NCBI GenBank assembly: GCA_017470055.1
Contig: JAFUFD010000054.1
Coordinates: 62,001 to 126,000 of the forward strand
Reading direction: 5' to 3'
Length of the DNA: 64,000 bases
From: Prevotella sp.
Lineage (GTDB): Bacteria > Bacteroidota > Bacteroidia > Bacteroidales > Bacteroidaceae
Part shown: in pieces, positions 41,463 to 50,878 of the stretch
Numbering within the stretch: the stretch's first letter is position 1
How the letters are laid out: the number at the start of each line of letters is the position of its first letter
The notes under the pieces: model-generated
The model's input: only the letters and a program-made list of their open reading frames with translations
What the model was told of the DNA's origin: nothing
Database searches by the model: none
Translations under genes and position numbers: made by a program

Positions 41463-41870
41463 ATGACGAAAATGAGATTTTTGAGCATTCTGATGCTCAT
41501 AGTAATGACAATGCCATTGTTGGTGGCATGTGGGGATGATGACGATAATGGACTCTCTGGAAATGAATTAGTCAATAAAGCAGTTGGCACATGGATGTGC
41601 GTAGAAAGTACAGATGCTGCACAAGGCTATTCTTATGATGGTTTGATGGTTGGCAAGGAGGTAACCATCAAGGCAGATGGTACTTATACTTCAACCGCTC
41701 CTACCTTCGGCTATTCAGGCACCTATACGATTAGCGGAAACAAAATCACTGCCAAAAGTTCAAGCGGAACATTCGTCGTCACCGTATCAATCAGTGGGGA
41801 TAGAATGACATGGAGTGGTACCGCCAGCAATGGCACCACGTTCCGATACGTCTTTACCAGGGAATCGTAA
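41463..41870 (+). CDS. Lipocalin-like lipoprotein
   Basis: 135 residues. Signal with lipobox LLVAC followed by the acidic tether GDDDDNG, typical of surface-exported Bacteroidetes lipoproteins. The rest is a small beta-barrel/sandwich of the lipocalin-like type (VGTWMCVESTDAAQG, KADGTYTSTAPTFGYSGTYT, MTWSGTASNGTTFRYVFTR). Ligand unknown. A perfect hairpin starts at its stop codon. Confidence 0.78.
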   Translation: MTKMRFLSILMLIVMTMPLLVACGDDDDNGLSGNELVNKAVGTWMCVESTDAAQGYSYDGLMVGKEVTIKADGTYTSTAPTFGYSGTYTISGNKITAKSSSGTFVVTVSISGDRMTWSGTASNGTTFRYVFTRES

Positions 41871-41912
41871 ACCACAATCCGCACAGTCTTCAGTGACTGT
41901 GCGGATTGTGGT
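41871..41912. terminator. Perfect 18-bp hairpin after the lipocalin-like gene
   Basis: Arms 41871-41888 and 41895-41912 are exactly complementary around the loop TTCAGT. The following T-tract is weak (ttgtaa), so it may work as a terminator in both directions or as an mRNA 3' cap. Confidence 0.75.
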
Positions 41913-41945
41913 TTGTAATCTATGTAATCGTTTCGATATTATGAA

Positions 41946-42125
41946 TTACAGGTTGCTAACGAGTGTCTGAATCTTTTGTTTTGTCTCGCCCGTTTTCTGC
42001 TCGTCCATCTTTGCCGTGACGATGCCACTGTCCTCTGCATGCCAGTAGTTGCAGATGTCGTGATAGATACAAAATTTCCGATAAAGTCGTGTATCTAATT
42101 GAAAAATATTGTATCTTTGCAGAGA
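41946..42125 (-). pseudogene. 3' remnant of an unidentified gene
   Basis: A 59-codon frame open on the minus strand with no start codon. Its C-terminal part reads IYHDICNYWHAEDSGIVTAK and MDEQKTGETKQKIQTLVSNL before a TAA. The composition and clean end look like the tail of a real protein. The upstream part runs into the promoter of the next gene and was presumably lost by rearrangement. Family not identified. Confidence 0.4.
42112..42120 (+). promoter_or_regulatory. -7 promoter box of the AlkZ-related gene
   Basis: TATCTTTGC, 17 bases before the ATG at 42138. Confidence 0.72.
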
Positions 42126-42137
42126 TTACTATAATTT

Positions 42138-42815
42138 ATGCAGATGATGAACAAACAAGATATTTATTCGGCAGCCGGACTGATTGCCTATATTCAAGAG
42201 GTGGGATTCCTGCCTTTGCTGGATAGTGGCATTGACGGATTCTCTGCCGAGGAGGTCGTATCTGACGACTGCCGATATGTGGTGTTTCCCGACGGTGGGT
42301 GGGACTGGCCGCTATGGAAATGGAAGGGTCCCATTGTGACGGAGGGCAACTGCGTCTATGGCAAGTTCTTTGACAAGAAAGCAGGGTTTATCAGTCGTGA
42401 GTGGTGGGCTGACTTCTACAACTATCGGCGCAGCAAACATCCTGTCCCCGCTGAGGGCTCGATAGAGGAGGCAATCCTGTTGACACTACAGGAGAGCGGA
42501 AGTCTTATCACCCGTGAGTTACGTGCCGCTTGCGGTTTCGATGGTCCAAAGATGCGCAGTAAGTTCGACGGTTATGTCACCCGTCTCCAGATGGGGTGCT
42601 ATATCGTGACGGAGGATTTCGTCTACCCCACAGACAAACATGGCAGGGAATATGGCTGGGGATGGTCGCTGCTGACTACTCCAGAGGCACTTTATGGACG
42701 CTCCGCCTGTCGCACAACAGTCACTCCCGAGGAGTCGTTCCGTCGTATGGCGGCACATTGCCGTAAACTGTTACCTCACGCCACAGACAAGCAGATCCAA
42801 AAAATCTTAGGATAA
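42138..42815 (+). CDS. AlkZ-related winged-helix protein
   Basis: 225 residues. It matches in memory the Bacteroidetes group called AlkZ-related: FLPLLDSGIDGFSAEE, YVVFPDGGWDWPLWKWKGPI, AGFISREWWADFYNYRRSKH, ITRELRAACGFDGPKMRSKF and YGWGWSLLTTPE. AlkZ/YcaQ proteins are DNA glycosylases that unhook interstrand crosslinks, but the catalytic QxQ motif of true YcaQ is not seen, so activity is uncertain. It stands alone with its own promoter. A start one or two codons in (MMNKQD, MNKQD) is equally possible. Confidence 0.7.
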   Translation: MQMMNKQDIYSAAGLIAYIQEVGFLPLLDSGIDGFSAEEVVSDDCRYVVFPDGGWDWPLWKWKGPIVTEGNCVYGKFFDKKAGFISREWWADFYNYRRSKHPVPAEGSIEEAILLTLQESGSLITRELRAACGFDGPKMRSKFDGYVTRLQMGCYIVTEDFVYPTDKHGREYGWGWSLLTTPEALYGRSACRTTVTPEESFRRMAAHCRKLLPHATDKQIQKILG

Positions 42816-42840
42816 ATTTGGGATTTTGCTCACTTAATCG

Positions 42841-42848
42841 TACCTTTG
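42841..42848 (+). promoter_or_regulatory. -7 promoter box of the TlpA-like gene
   Basis: TACCTTTG, 23 bases before the ATG at 42872. Confidence 0.65.
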
Positions 42849-42871
42849 TAACGAAAAAATTCAAACTAGAT

Positions 42872-43711
42872 ATGAAAAGACTGATTACATTGGCACTGAT
42901 GGCTGTTACGATGACGGCACAGGCACAGACAACAAACGACCCCTACAAACCACTGATGGACGCTTACGACCAGCAGGCTGACAACATCCTGAAAGAGTAT
43001 CGTGCCATCCATGAGAAAGACCCTAAGGGGGAACTTCCAGAGAGTAAGGCAAAGGCGAAAATCCTCTCTGATCGCCTTGACTCGATTGGTGAATTACAGT
43101 TAAGACTCATCAAGGAGATTATCCATGACAACCGTGACAACCAACTGCCTGCGAAATATATCAAGGACGCTATGTACCAGTTCAGTTACGAGGAACTGAA
43201 AGACGCCCTTGACCCCAAGACCGCCTACTATAACAATCCTGACCTGGACATCCCCAAGAGACTTCTTGCTGGTTATGAGAAGCGTAAGCCTGGTATCCAG
43301 TTTCATGAGTTGACGATGAAAGATCCCGTTGACCAGGATGTGACGCTGAGTCAGTGGGTAGGCAAAGGCAACTATGTGCTTGTCGACTTCTGGGCATCAT
43401 GGTGTGGTCCCTGCCGTCAGGAGATGCCATTTGTTGTCACCGCCTACGACAAATACCAAAGCAAGGGCTTCAACGTAGTAGGCGTTTCCTTCGACCAGAA
43501 GAAAGACGCTTGGGTGAAGGGTATTCAGCAACTCGGTATGAAATGGCCGCAGATGAGTGACCTGAAGGGATGGAAATGCGCTGCTTCCGAGGCGTATGGC
43601 ATCAGCAGCATTCCCTCCAATGTCCTCGTTGACCCCACAGGGAAAATTGTCGCCATGGACTTACGAAGTGAGAAACTTCTTGGTAAGTTGAAAGAAATCT
43701 ACGGAGAATAA
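42872..43711 (+). CDS. TlpA-like periplasmic thioredoxin
   Basis: 279 residues. A signal peptide MKRLITLALMAVTMTAQAQ is cleaved after AQAQ, then a 140-residue helical N-terminal domain, then a thioredoxin fold with active site FWASWCGPCRQEMPF and cis-Pro loop ISSIPSNVLVDP. A disulfide oxidoreductase of the TlpA/ResA type, probably reducing periplasmic thiols. The start upstream in the same frame is rejected because it would span the promoter box. Confidence 0.88.
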   Translation: MKRLITLALMAVTMTAQAQTTNDPYKPLMDAYDQQADNILKEYRAIHEKDPKGELPESKAKAKILSDRLDSIGELQLRLIKEIIHDNRDNQLPAKYIKDAMYQFSYEELKDALDPKTAYYNNPDLDIPKRLLAGYEKRKPGIQFHELTMKDPVDQDVTLSQWVGKGNYVLVDFWASWCGPCRQEMPFVVTAYDKYQSKGFNVVGVSFDQKKDAWVKGIQQLGMKWPQMSDLKGWKCAASEAYGISSIPSNVLVDPTGKIVAMDLRSEKLLGKLKEIYGE

Positions 43712-43716
43712 TTCAA

Positions 43717-43778
43717 ATGAAGCCTCCAAACGAGTCGTTTGGAGGCTTCATTTATGGTGAATGGAGGCTCCATTCACC
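43717..43778. terminator. Double hairpin between convergent genes; palindromic repeat copy 2
   Basis: Hairpin 1: perfect 15-bp stem ATGAAGCCTCCAAAC/GTTTGGAGGCTTCAT around gagtc. Hairpin 2: perfect 10-bp stem GGTGAATGGA/TCCATTCACC around ggc. They fill the gap between the TlpA-like and asnB stops and can end transcription from both sides. The modules recur rearranged at 11336-11380. Confidence 0.75.
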
Positions 43779-43780
43779 TG

Positions 43781-45478
43781 CTAATACGCTTGTTCGTGGA
43801 CACCCTTCACGGCACGTCCACTGGGGTCGTTCATATTCTTGAAAGCCTCATCCCATTCTAAGGCGATTGCGGTAGAGCAGGCAATACTTGCCTCACTGGG
43901 AACACTCCGTGCCGCACTGTCGCTGGGGAAATGCTCTGCGAAGATAGAGCGATAGTAATATTCCTCCTTGTTCTGGGGAGGATTGATAGGGAACCGCTCT
44001 GCGGCATGCGCCATCTGCTCATCAGTCACAGCCTTCGAAGTTATCTCTTTCAGGGTATCAATCCACGAATACCCTACCCCATCCGAAAACTGCTCTTTCT
44101 GTCGCCATACAATCTCATCGGGCAACATATCGGAAAATGCCTCACGGACAATCCGTTTCTCCATTGTCGCACCTGGACACATCTTCGCTGCGGGATTGGT
44201 ACGCATGGCAACATCCAGAAACTCCTTGTCGAGGAAGGGGACACGTCCCTCCACGCCCCATGCCGACAGGCTCTTGTTAGCACGGAGGCAGTCGTAGAGA
44301 TGGAGTTTGGAGAGTTTGCGCACCGTCTCCTCATGGAAAGCCCTTGCGTCAGGTGCCTTATGGAAATAGAGGTAGCCGCCGAATATCTCATCAGCGCCCT
44401 CTCCAGAGAGTACCATCTTGATACCCATCGACTTGATGACACGGGCAAGGAGATACATTGGGGTAGAGGCACGAACCGTCGTCACGTCATACGTCTCGAT
44501 GAAATAGATGACATCACGGATGGCATCGAGTCCCTCCTGAATGGTATAGTTGATTTCATGATGCACCGTACCGATATGGTCGGCAACAAGTTTTGCCTTG
44601 GCAAGATCAGGGGCACCTTTCAGTCCTACAGCGAAAGAATGCAGACGAGGCCAGTATGCCTTGGTCTGGGAATCATCCTCAATACGCATCTCGGAATATA
44701 TCTCAGCGATAGCGGAGATGACACTGCTGTCAAGTCCACCACTCAGCAATACCCCATAGGGCACATCACTCATCAACTGGCGCTTGACGGCGGCACGAAG
44801 TGCTTGACGGATATCCTCTGAACTTGCCCCATTGTCCTTCACTGCCTCATAGTCCATCCAGTCACGGTGATAATATCGTCGCATCTTTCCCTCCTTGCTT
44901 GAATAATAATGTCCTGGAAGGAATGGCTCATAATGGTCACACTGTCCCATCCCCGATGTTTCATCGCCTACCCGTAGCCCTTCTAACGCCTTCAACTCCG
45001 AAGCGACATACACCTTACCGTCTGAGTCATAGCCAATATATAGAGGTATGACACCAATCGGGTCACGGGCTATCAGAAACTCATCCTTCTCCTCATCATA
45101 AAGAGCAAAGGCGAAGATACCACTGAGGTCTTCCAGAAAGTCGATGCCTTTATCCCGATAGAGAGCAAGGATTACCTCACAGTCAGAGCCTGTCTGAAAA
45201 TCATACTTGCCCTCATACCGCTTACGAATCTCCTGATGGTTATATATCTCTCCATTGACGGCAAGTATCTGCTTGCCATCTGGCGAGACCAAAGGCTGTC
45301 CACCCGACTCAGGATCGACAATACTCAGTCGCTCATGGGCAAGAATGGCAGAGCCACCACAGTAGATTCCACTCCAGTCAGGACCACGATGACGGATCTT
45401 CTGACTCATACGCAATGCTTGCTGACGCAACTCCTGCGTCTGCTCCTTCACATTAAATATCGCTACGATTCCACACAT
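43781..45478 (-). CDS. asnB: Asparagine synthase (glutamine-hydrolysing)
   Basis: Class II amidotransferase. Cys2 is the nucleophile (MCGIVAIFNVKEQ), followed by HERLSIVDPESGGQP and the ATP-pyrophosphatase loop LLSGGLDSSVISA (about residue 245). LSGEGADEIFGGYLYFHKAP and GVEGRVPFLDKEFLD complete the synthetase domain. 565 residues, full length. Last gene of the minus-strand pyrG-purF-asnB group; 15 bases separate it from the preceding stop. Confidence 0.95.
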   Translation of the reverse strand: MCGIVAIFNVKEQTQELRQQALRMSQKIRHRGPDWSGIYCGGSAILAHERLSIVDPESGGQPLVSPDGKQILAVNGEIYNHQEIRKRYEGKYDFQTGSDCEVILALYRDKGIDFLEDLSGIFAFALYDEEKDEFLIARDPIGVIPLYIGYDSDGKVYVASELKALEGLRVGDETSGMGQCDHYEPFLPGHYYSSKEGKMRRYYHRDWMDYEAVKDNGASSEDIRQALRAAVKRQLMSDVPYGVLLSGGLDSSVISAIAEIYSEMRIEDDSQTKAYWPRLHSFAVGLKGAPDLAKAKLVADHIGTVHHEINYTIQEGLDAIRDVIYFIETYDVTTVRASTPMYLLARVIKSMGIKMVLSGEGADEIFGGYLYFHKAPDARAFHEETVRKLSKLHLYDCLRANKSLSAWGVEGRVPFLDKEFLDVAMRTNPAAKMCPGATMEKRIVREAFSDMLPDEIVWRQKEQFSDGVGYSWIDTLKEITSKAVTDEQMAHAAERFPINPPQNKEEYYYRSIFAEHFPSDSAARSVPSEASIACSTAIALEWDEAFKNMNDPSGRAVKGVHEQAY

Positions 45479-45493
45479 AATATACTCCTTTTT

Positions 45494-47233
45494 TTATAGT
45501 TGTGACTTCAATACTTGCTCCACATAATCCACAAAAGCCTGATTAACCAGTCGTGTTCCGCCAGGTGTCGGATAATGTCCTGTGAAATACCAGTCGCCAG
45601 GATGGTGAGGACAAGCCTCATGCAGTCCCTCAATACTCTGATAGACGAGTTCCACAGGACTGCGCATTCCTTCCGGACGAAGCATCTCCACAATCTTACG
45701 GTTGATCTCCTCAACGGTGAATGGCTCGTAGATGGCACGGACATGATTCTCACTGGTTGGCGCAGACTTGCAGGCACGGTAGGTGTCGGCTATTAACTGC
45801 TGCATGCCACGCTCTTGTATCAAGGCAATAGCAGCACGGAAGGCACATAGTTCTTCCAGATGCGACATGTCGATACCATAATAGTCGGGATAGCGGATCT
45901 GTGGTGAACTGGACACCATCACGATCTTCTTGGGATGCAGGCGATCGAGAATCTTGAAGATGCTCTCCCGCAAAGTGGTGCCACGCACGATACTATCATC
46001 GATGATGACGAGATTATCCACATAGGGTGTCAGACTGCCATAAGTGACATCATAGACATGAGCGGCGAGGTCGTTACGCTCCGTACCCTCTGTGATAAAG
46101 GTGCGCAGTTTGATATCCTTCCACACCACTTTCTCAATACGCACGTCATGGTCCAATCGTCGGAAACCGTCTGTCATCCCATAAAAGGCAACTTCTGCCG
46201 TATTGGGGATATAGGAGAAAACGGTATGGGTGACATCACCATCGATTGCCTTCAGGATAGGCTGCATCAGTTGCTCTCCCAAGCGTTTACGCTCCTGATA
46301 GATATCCCTGTCGGATCCACGACTGAAATAGATACGCTCAAACGAGCAGGCACTTAACTGCTGCGGGGAAAGAATCTGCTCAATGGCACTCTCCCCACTC
46401 TTACGGACAATCAGCGACTGTCCAGGCTCCAACTCATGGATGTCCTCTGCGGCAAGGTCGAAGGTGGTCTGTATCACAGGACGCTCACTGGCAAGGACAA
46501 CCACCTCGTCGTCCTGATAGTAAAAGGCGGGACGGATGCCCCAAGGATCACGGACGGCAAAGAGTTCACCACTGCCTGTCAGTCCACACATCACATAGCC
46601 TCCATCGAAATGGGGCATCGTCTGGCGCAGGACATTACCCATCTGTACGTGGTCGTCAATATACTGGGTGATGGCAGTACCCTCCAGTCCCTGCTCCTTG
46701 GCGATGGCATAGAGTCGCTCCACCTCACGGTCGAGGCGGTGTCCCATCAACTCCAAGGTGATATAGGAGTCGCCATAGATGCGAGGCGATTGTCCCTGAC
46801 TGGTGAGATAGGCAAACACCTCATCGATATTCGTCATATTAAAGTTACCACACAGGCAGAGGTTCTTCGCCCTCCAGTTGTTACGACGTAGGAAGGGATG
46901 CACATAGGTCAGTCCGCTCTTACCTGTCGTGGAATAGCGGAGGTGCCCCATATAAAGTTGCCCTAAGAAAGAGTCGTCAATACGTTTGAAGATCTCCGTG
47001 ATTGCCTCCTTTCCCTCAGCACGCTCACGAAACATATACTCTGTTCCCGCTTTTGCGTTGAGGTTGACACAGGCGATACCGGCGCCCTCCTGTCCCCGGT
47101 TATGCTGTTTCTCCATCAGCAGGTAGAGTTTATGGAGCCCCCAATGCCTCGTTCCGTATTTCTGCTGGTAGTACTCCAGTGGCTTCAACAGGCGTATCAA
47201 CGCCACACCACACTCATGCTTTAACTGTTCCAT
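45494..47233 (-). CDS. PurF-like glutamine amidophosphoribosyltransferase
   Basis: Class II glutaminase plus phosphoribosyltransferase. The start MEQLKHECGVALIRLLKP implies a short propeptide removed to expose the nucleophile Cys8 (CGVALIR). Downstream are RGQEGAGIA, GHLRYSTTGKSGLTYVHPF and the PRPP-binding loop VIIDDSIVRGTTLRES. About 579 residues, longer than standard PurF and with a divergent central part; Bacteroidetes homologues carry the same name. If a second canonical purF exists elsewhere, this copy might act on a different acceptor. It overlaps the pyrG 3' end by 20 bases. Confidence 0.85.
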   Translation of the reverse strand: MEQLKHECGVALIRLLKPLEYYQQKYGTRHWGLHKLYLLMEKQHNRGQEGAGIACVNLNAKAGTEYMFRERAEGKEAITEIFKRIDDSFLGQLYMGHLRYSTTGKSGLTYVHPFLRRNNWRAKNLCLCGNFNMTNIDEVFAYLTSQGQSPRIYGDSYITLELMGHRLDREVERLYAIAKEQGLEGTAITQYIDDHVQMGNVLRQTMPHFDGGYVMCGLTGSGELFAVRDPWGIRPAFYYQDDEVVVLASERPVIQTTFDLAAEDIHELEPGQSLIVRKSGESAIEQILSPQQLSACSFERIYFSRGSDRDIYQERKRLGEQLMQPILKAIDGDVTHTVFSYIPNTAEVAFYGMTDGFRRLDHDVRIEKVVWKDIKLRTFITEGTERNDLAAHVYDVTYGSLTPYVDNLVIIDDSIVRGTTLRESIFKILDRLHPKKIVMVSSSPQIRYPDYYGIDMSHLEELCAFRAAIALIQERGMQQLIADTYRACKSAPTSENHVRAIYEPFTVEEINRKIVEMLRPEGMRSPVELVYQSIEGLHEACPHHPGDWYFTGHYPTPGGTRLVNQAFVDYVEQVLKSQL

Positions 47234-48824
47234 CACTACAAGTTTTTACAAACGACATGAACAAGGGGTGCGGATGAAGTACGGTAGAAGAATACTCGGG
47301 ATGGAACTGCGTGCCGATATACCATCGTAAAGTAGGTATCTCGACAATCTCCACCAGATGGGCGGTAGGATTGACACCTACCAGTCGCATTCCCTTTTGC
47401 TCATACTCTTCCGCAAACTGGTTATTGAACTCATAGCGATGACGGTGACGCTCCTTGATAAGGAGTTTGCCACCATACGCCTCGGCAGTCTTGCTACCCG
47501 CTATCAGTTCGCAATCGTAAGCACCCAATCGCATAGTACCTCCCATCTCGGTGATGGTCTTCTGCTCTTCCATCAGGTCGATGACTGGATGCGTGGTCTG
47601 GGGATTCATCTCACAACTGTTGGCATCAGCATAGCCCAACACATTGCGGGCGAACTCGATGACCATCATCTGCATGCCCAGACAAATACCAAAAGTGGGG
47701 ATGTCGTGGGTACGAGTATATTCCGCCGCGATAATCTTCCCCTCTATCCCTCGCTGTCCGAACCCCGGACAAATGATAATGCCTGCCATACCGGCAAGTC
47801 TCTCCGCAACATTCTCACTGGTCACCTCCTCACTATTGATGAAATGGAGCCGTGCCTTCACATCATTATAGATACCTGCGAGATTGAGGCTCTCACGAAT
47901 ACTCTTATACGCATCTTGCAAGTCGTACTTACCCACCAGTCCGATATGGACCTCACGGGTGGCATTCCGCTGCTTGTCAAGGAAGTCATGCCAAGATGGC
48001 ATGGCTGGCATCTCTCCTACAGGAATACCAATCTTCCGCATGATAGCGGCATCCAGCCCTTGTCGCTGCATATTCACCGGCACCTCATAGATGCTGGGCA
48101 TGTCCTCGCTCTGTACGACACATTCGAGATCGACATTACAGAAGGAGGCGACCTTCATGCGCAAGGCATCGTCAAGGTGGCGCTCTGTGCGCAGGACGAG
48201 GATATCGGGCTGAATACCCATGCCCTGCAATTCCTTGACAGAGTGCTGGGTGGGCTTGGTCTTCAACTCGCCAGCGGCTTTCAGATAAGGAACGTAGGTG
48301 AGATGGACGCAGACGGCATTACGCCCCAGTTGCCAGCGCAACTGTCGGATAGCCTCCATGAAAGGGGCACTCTCGATATCACCGATAGTGCCACCCACCT
48401 CTGTGATGACAAAGTCAAGTCCTTCGTTCAATCCGTCTCGCAACATCCGCCGTTTGATCTCATCCGTGATATGAGGTACTACCTGAATCGTCTTCCCCAA
48501 ATAGTCACCATGACGCTCACGGTCGATGACCGTCTTATAGATACGTCCTGTAGTAATGGAGTTATTGCGGGTGGTCTCTATACCCGTAAACCGCTCGTAG
48601 TGTCCTAAGTCGAGATCGGTCTCCATACCATCGACAGTGACATAACACTCACCGTGCTCATAGGGGTTCAGTGTTCCTGGGTCGATGTTGATGTAAGGGT
48701 CAAACTTCTGAATAGTGACCTTATAGCCACGTGCCTGAAGCAGTTTTCCGATACTGGCAGAGATAATCCCCTTGCCGAGTGACGAAACAACACCGCCTGT
48801 TACGAAGATATACTTTGTTTCCAT
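47214..48824 (-). CDS. pyrG: CTP synthase
   Basis: Glutamine-dependent amination of UTP to CTP. The start METKYIFVTGGVVSSLGKG is unambiguous; the 31-codon upstream extension reads through the spacer. Synthase domain: PYINIDPGTLNPYEHGECYV, ERFTGIETTRNNSITTGRIY. The class I glutaminase domain has the nucleophile in FGICLGMQMM and the His-Glu pair in GTQFHPEYSS. 536 residues, full length. It lies downstream of the hairpin that ends the amt group. Confidence 0.97.
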   Translation of the reverse strand: METKYIFVTGGVVSSLGKGIISASIGKLLQARGYKVTIQKFDPYINIDPGTLNPYEHGECYVTVDGMETDLDLGHYERFTGIETTRNNSITTGRIYKTVIDRERHGDYLGKTIQVVPHITDEIKRRMLRDGLNEGLDFVITEVGGTIGDIESAPFMEAIRQLRWQLGRNAVCVHLTYVPYLKAAGELKTKPTQHSVKELQGMGIQPDILVLRTERHLDDALRMKVASFCNVDLECVVQSEDMPSIYEVPVNMQRQGLDAAIMRKIGIPVGEMPAMPSWHDFLDKQRNATREVHIGLVGKYDLQDAYKSIRESLNLAGIYNDVKARLHFINSEEVTSENVAERLAGMAGIIICPGFGQRGIEGKIIAAEYTRTHDIPTFGICLGMQMMVIEFARNVLGYADANSCEMNPQTTHPVIDLMEEQKTITEMGGTMRLGAYDCELIAGSKTAEAYGGKLLIKERHRHRYEFNNQFAEEYEQKGMRLVGVNPTAHLVEIVEIPTLRWYIGTQFHPEYSSTVLHPHPLFMSFVKTCSDGTVKA

Positions 48825-48858
48825 ATTTTGATTGTTTTGAGAGTTTGCGAAAAAGGGA

Positions 48859-48895
48859 GTCTTTGGACTCACGGCTGTAGCGTGAATCCAAAGAC
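48859..48895 (-). terminator. Terminator at the end of the P-II/amt/porin group
   Basis: Stem GTCTTTGGA/TCCAAAGAC extended by TCACG/CGTGA, loop gctgtag; on the minus strand followed by CTCCCTTTTTCGCAAAC. It overlaps the last codons of the porin-like gene. The tail CTTTTTCGCAAAC recurs after hairpins at 60.5 kb. Confidence 0.75.
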
Positions 48896-49561
48896 AAAAT
48901 AGGCTTTCTGCGAACAAGGGTTGGCAACTACCTGTGCGAATATCGGGACAGAGAAGGAGTCAGTGATCTTGATCGCCTTCGATGCCTTCAGGGCGACATT
49001 CGTCACCGCAAAGCCTGAGGTGTCATAATAAGTAGTCGCATAAGGTACGACACCTAACGTTCCCGTCCAGTCACAGGAAGCGAGTTTGAAAGGAGCATTC
49101 AACTCGAAATAGGAAGAGTACGCCCGCTTGCCTTTCTTATTCACCCCATCGTTCCCTGCGAAATTGGTATACCATGCGGCGGAAAGCAGTCCGAAGTCGT
49201 AGGCAACAGATGTCTCAAAGACATGACTGGTGTCATGTGCCTTATAATACAAGTACCGCTCCTCCGGCGAGTTAAACCAATAGTCTGTCACTCCAATGGT
49301 GAATCCACCTATGGTATAGGAGGCTGTCAAGTCAAACTCTTTCGTATCGTCAGACTTAACACCTACCGATCCCCATGCAGAGAGACTCAATCCTTTGTAA
49401 CCAATCCCCAGTGTGGGCTGGATGCTGACATTACCCGTATCCAAACCACGCCAGATATACTGACTAACGAAATCGGCTCCTATCGTAGCCTCTACTCCAT
49501 CCTGCGCATAGGTGGTGGCACCTGCCACCAATCCTAATGCAAATAAAACAATCTTTCTCAT
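48869..49561 (-). CDS. Outer-membrane beta-barrel (porin-like) protein next to amt
   Basis: 230 residues from MRKIVLFALGLVAGATTYAQ (signal peptide, cleavage after YAQ); 19 upstream codons are rejected as leader. The mature protein is a series of amphipathic strands (IGADFVSQYIWRGLDTGNVS, LTASYTIGGFTIGVTDYWF) ending in an aromatic-containing strand FVFGFTLQP. VSQYIWRGLD is typical of TorF-like putative porins. Its place behind amt suggests a channel for ammonium or small amines, which is inference. Confidence 0.78.
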   Translation of the reverse strand: MRKIVLFALGLVAGATTYAQDGVEATIGADFVSQYIWRGLDTGNVSIQPTLGIGYKGLSLSAWGSVGVKSDDTKEFDLTASYTIGGFTIGVTDYWFNSPEERYLYYKAHDTSHVFETSVAYDFGLLSAAWYTNFAGNDGVNKKGKRAYSSYFELNAPFKLASCDWTGTLGVVPYATTYYDTSGFAVTNVALKASKAIKITDSFSVPIFAQVVANPCSQKAYFVFGFTLQP

Positions 49562-49586
49562 ATTAATACCTATCATATCTATACCA

Positions 49587-50846
49587 TTATGAATTATAAC
49601 AACTCTCTCCATGCTCATAGATGTCTAGTCCCTCTTCCTCGACACGAGCCTCCACACGCAGACCGCTGATGCGCTTGAGACCATAGAACAATATAAAACC
49701 GCAAGCGGCTGCCCAAAGGTCAATCATCAGAATACCAAAGCACTCGGCGCCCAAAAAGCCCCAGCCATGTCCGTAGAAAGCACCGTTAGAGACGGAGAGT
49801 AAACCTGTCATCAGCGTACCAAGAATACCACAGACACCATGGACGCTGGATGCGCCGACAGGGTCGTCAATATGTAGTTTATGGTCGATGAACTCTATGG
49901 CGTAGACAAGGACTATTCCACAGAGCAGACCGATGATTACGGCACCGATAGGAGATACAAGATCACAACCTGCCGTAATACCCACCAAACCGGCAAGCAC
50001 GCCATTCAATGTCAATGACAAAGAGGGCTTTCCATACTTACACCATGTCAGGAACATCGTAGCCACACCACCTGCCACAGCAGCAAGATTGGTTGTCAGG
50101 AATACGTGTGAGATGGCAATACGGTTGACCTCCCCACTTGCCGCAAGTTGTGAGCCCGGGTTGAAGCCGAACCATCCCAACCAAAGAATGAATACCCCCA
50201 GCGACGCAAGGGCAAGGTTATGACCTGGAATAGCATGACTTCTCCTCTCCGCATCATATTTACCAATACGAGGACCCAGTGCCATAGCACCAACCAGCGC
50301 AAGTACGCCTCCGACACTATGTACGATTGCCGAACCAGCGAAATCGTGGAACACATCACCAAAGGTGGTCATCATAAAACTGTCAGCCGCATCATTACAG
50401 AGCCATCCACCGCCCCATGTCCAGTGTCCCTCAATAGGATAGATAAACAAAGAGATGACGGCACTATAAATGAGATACATCGAGAACTTTGTACGCTCTG
50501 CCATCGCACCACTGACGATAGTGGCAGAAGTAGCGCAGAACACCGTCTCGAAAATCAAGAAGCCCTCAACGGGCAGGTTACCTTTATAGAAAGAGAGGTC
50601 GCCCCAGTTGGGTGCTCCGATAAATCCAGCACCGTCACTTCCAAACATAAAGCCGAAACCTATGAAGAAGAACAATAACGAGCCGAACATGAAATCGACA
50701 AAGTTCTTCATCAAAATATTCGCCGTGTTCTTGCTACGTGTAAAACCTGCCTCACACAGGGCAAACCCCGGCTGCATCCAGAATACCAACATGGCGGCTA
50801 ATAGCATCCAAACGGTATCAAGTGATAATCCAATCTCATTCATCAT
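49587..50846 (-). CDS. amt: Ammonium transporter
   Basis: Amt/Mep/Rh channel of 419 residues with 11 helices. Signature stretches: MQPGFALCEAGFTRSKNTAN, DFAGSAIVHSVGGVLALVGA (first channel His) and DDPVGASSVHGVCGILGTLM (second channel His). The extra start region NEIGLSLDTVWMLLAAM is normal. It is 32 bases behind the P-II gene, the classical amt-glnK pairing in reversed order. Confidence 0.95.
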   Translation of the reverse strand: MMNEIGLSLDTVWMLLAAMLVFWMQPGFALCEAGFTRSKNTANILMKNFVDFMFGSLLFFFIGFGFMFGSDGAGFIGAPNWGDLSFYKGNLPVEGFLIFETVFCATSATIVSGAMAERTKFSMYLIYSAVISLFIYPIEGHWTWGGGWLCNDAADSFMMTTFGDVFHDFAGSAIVHSVGGVLALVGAMALGPRIGKYDAERRSHAIPGHNLALASLGVFILWLGWFGFNPGSQLAASGEVNRIAISHVFLTTNLAAVAGGVATMFLTWCKYGKPSLSLTLNGVLAGLVGITAGCDLVSPIGAVIIGLLCGIVLVYAIEFIDHKLHIDDPVGASSVHGVCGILGTLMTGLLSVSNGAFYGHGWGFLGAECFGILMIDLWAAACGFILFYGLKRISGLRVEARVEEEGLDIYEHGESCYNS

Positions 50847-50878
50847 CGTTGTGTTTATTTTGTGTTTGTGTTGTTATC

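Noticed and set aside
47358-48608. 416-codon plus-strand open frame opposite pyrG
   Set aside because: Lies wholly antisense to an unmistakable pyrG, has no -7 box and reads as low-sense sequence; a codon-bias shadow.
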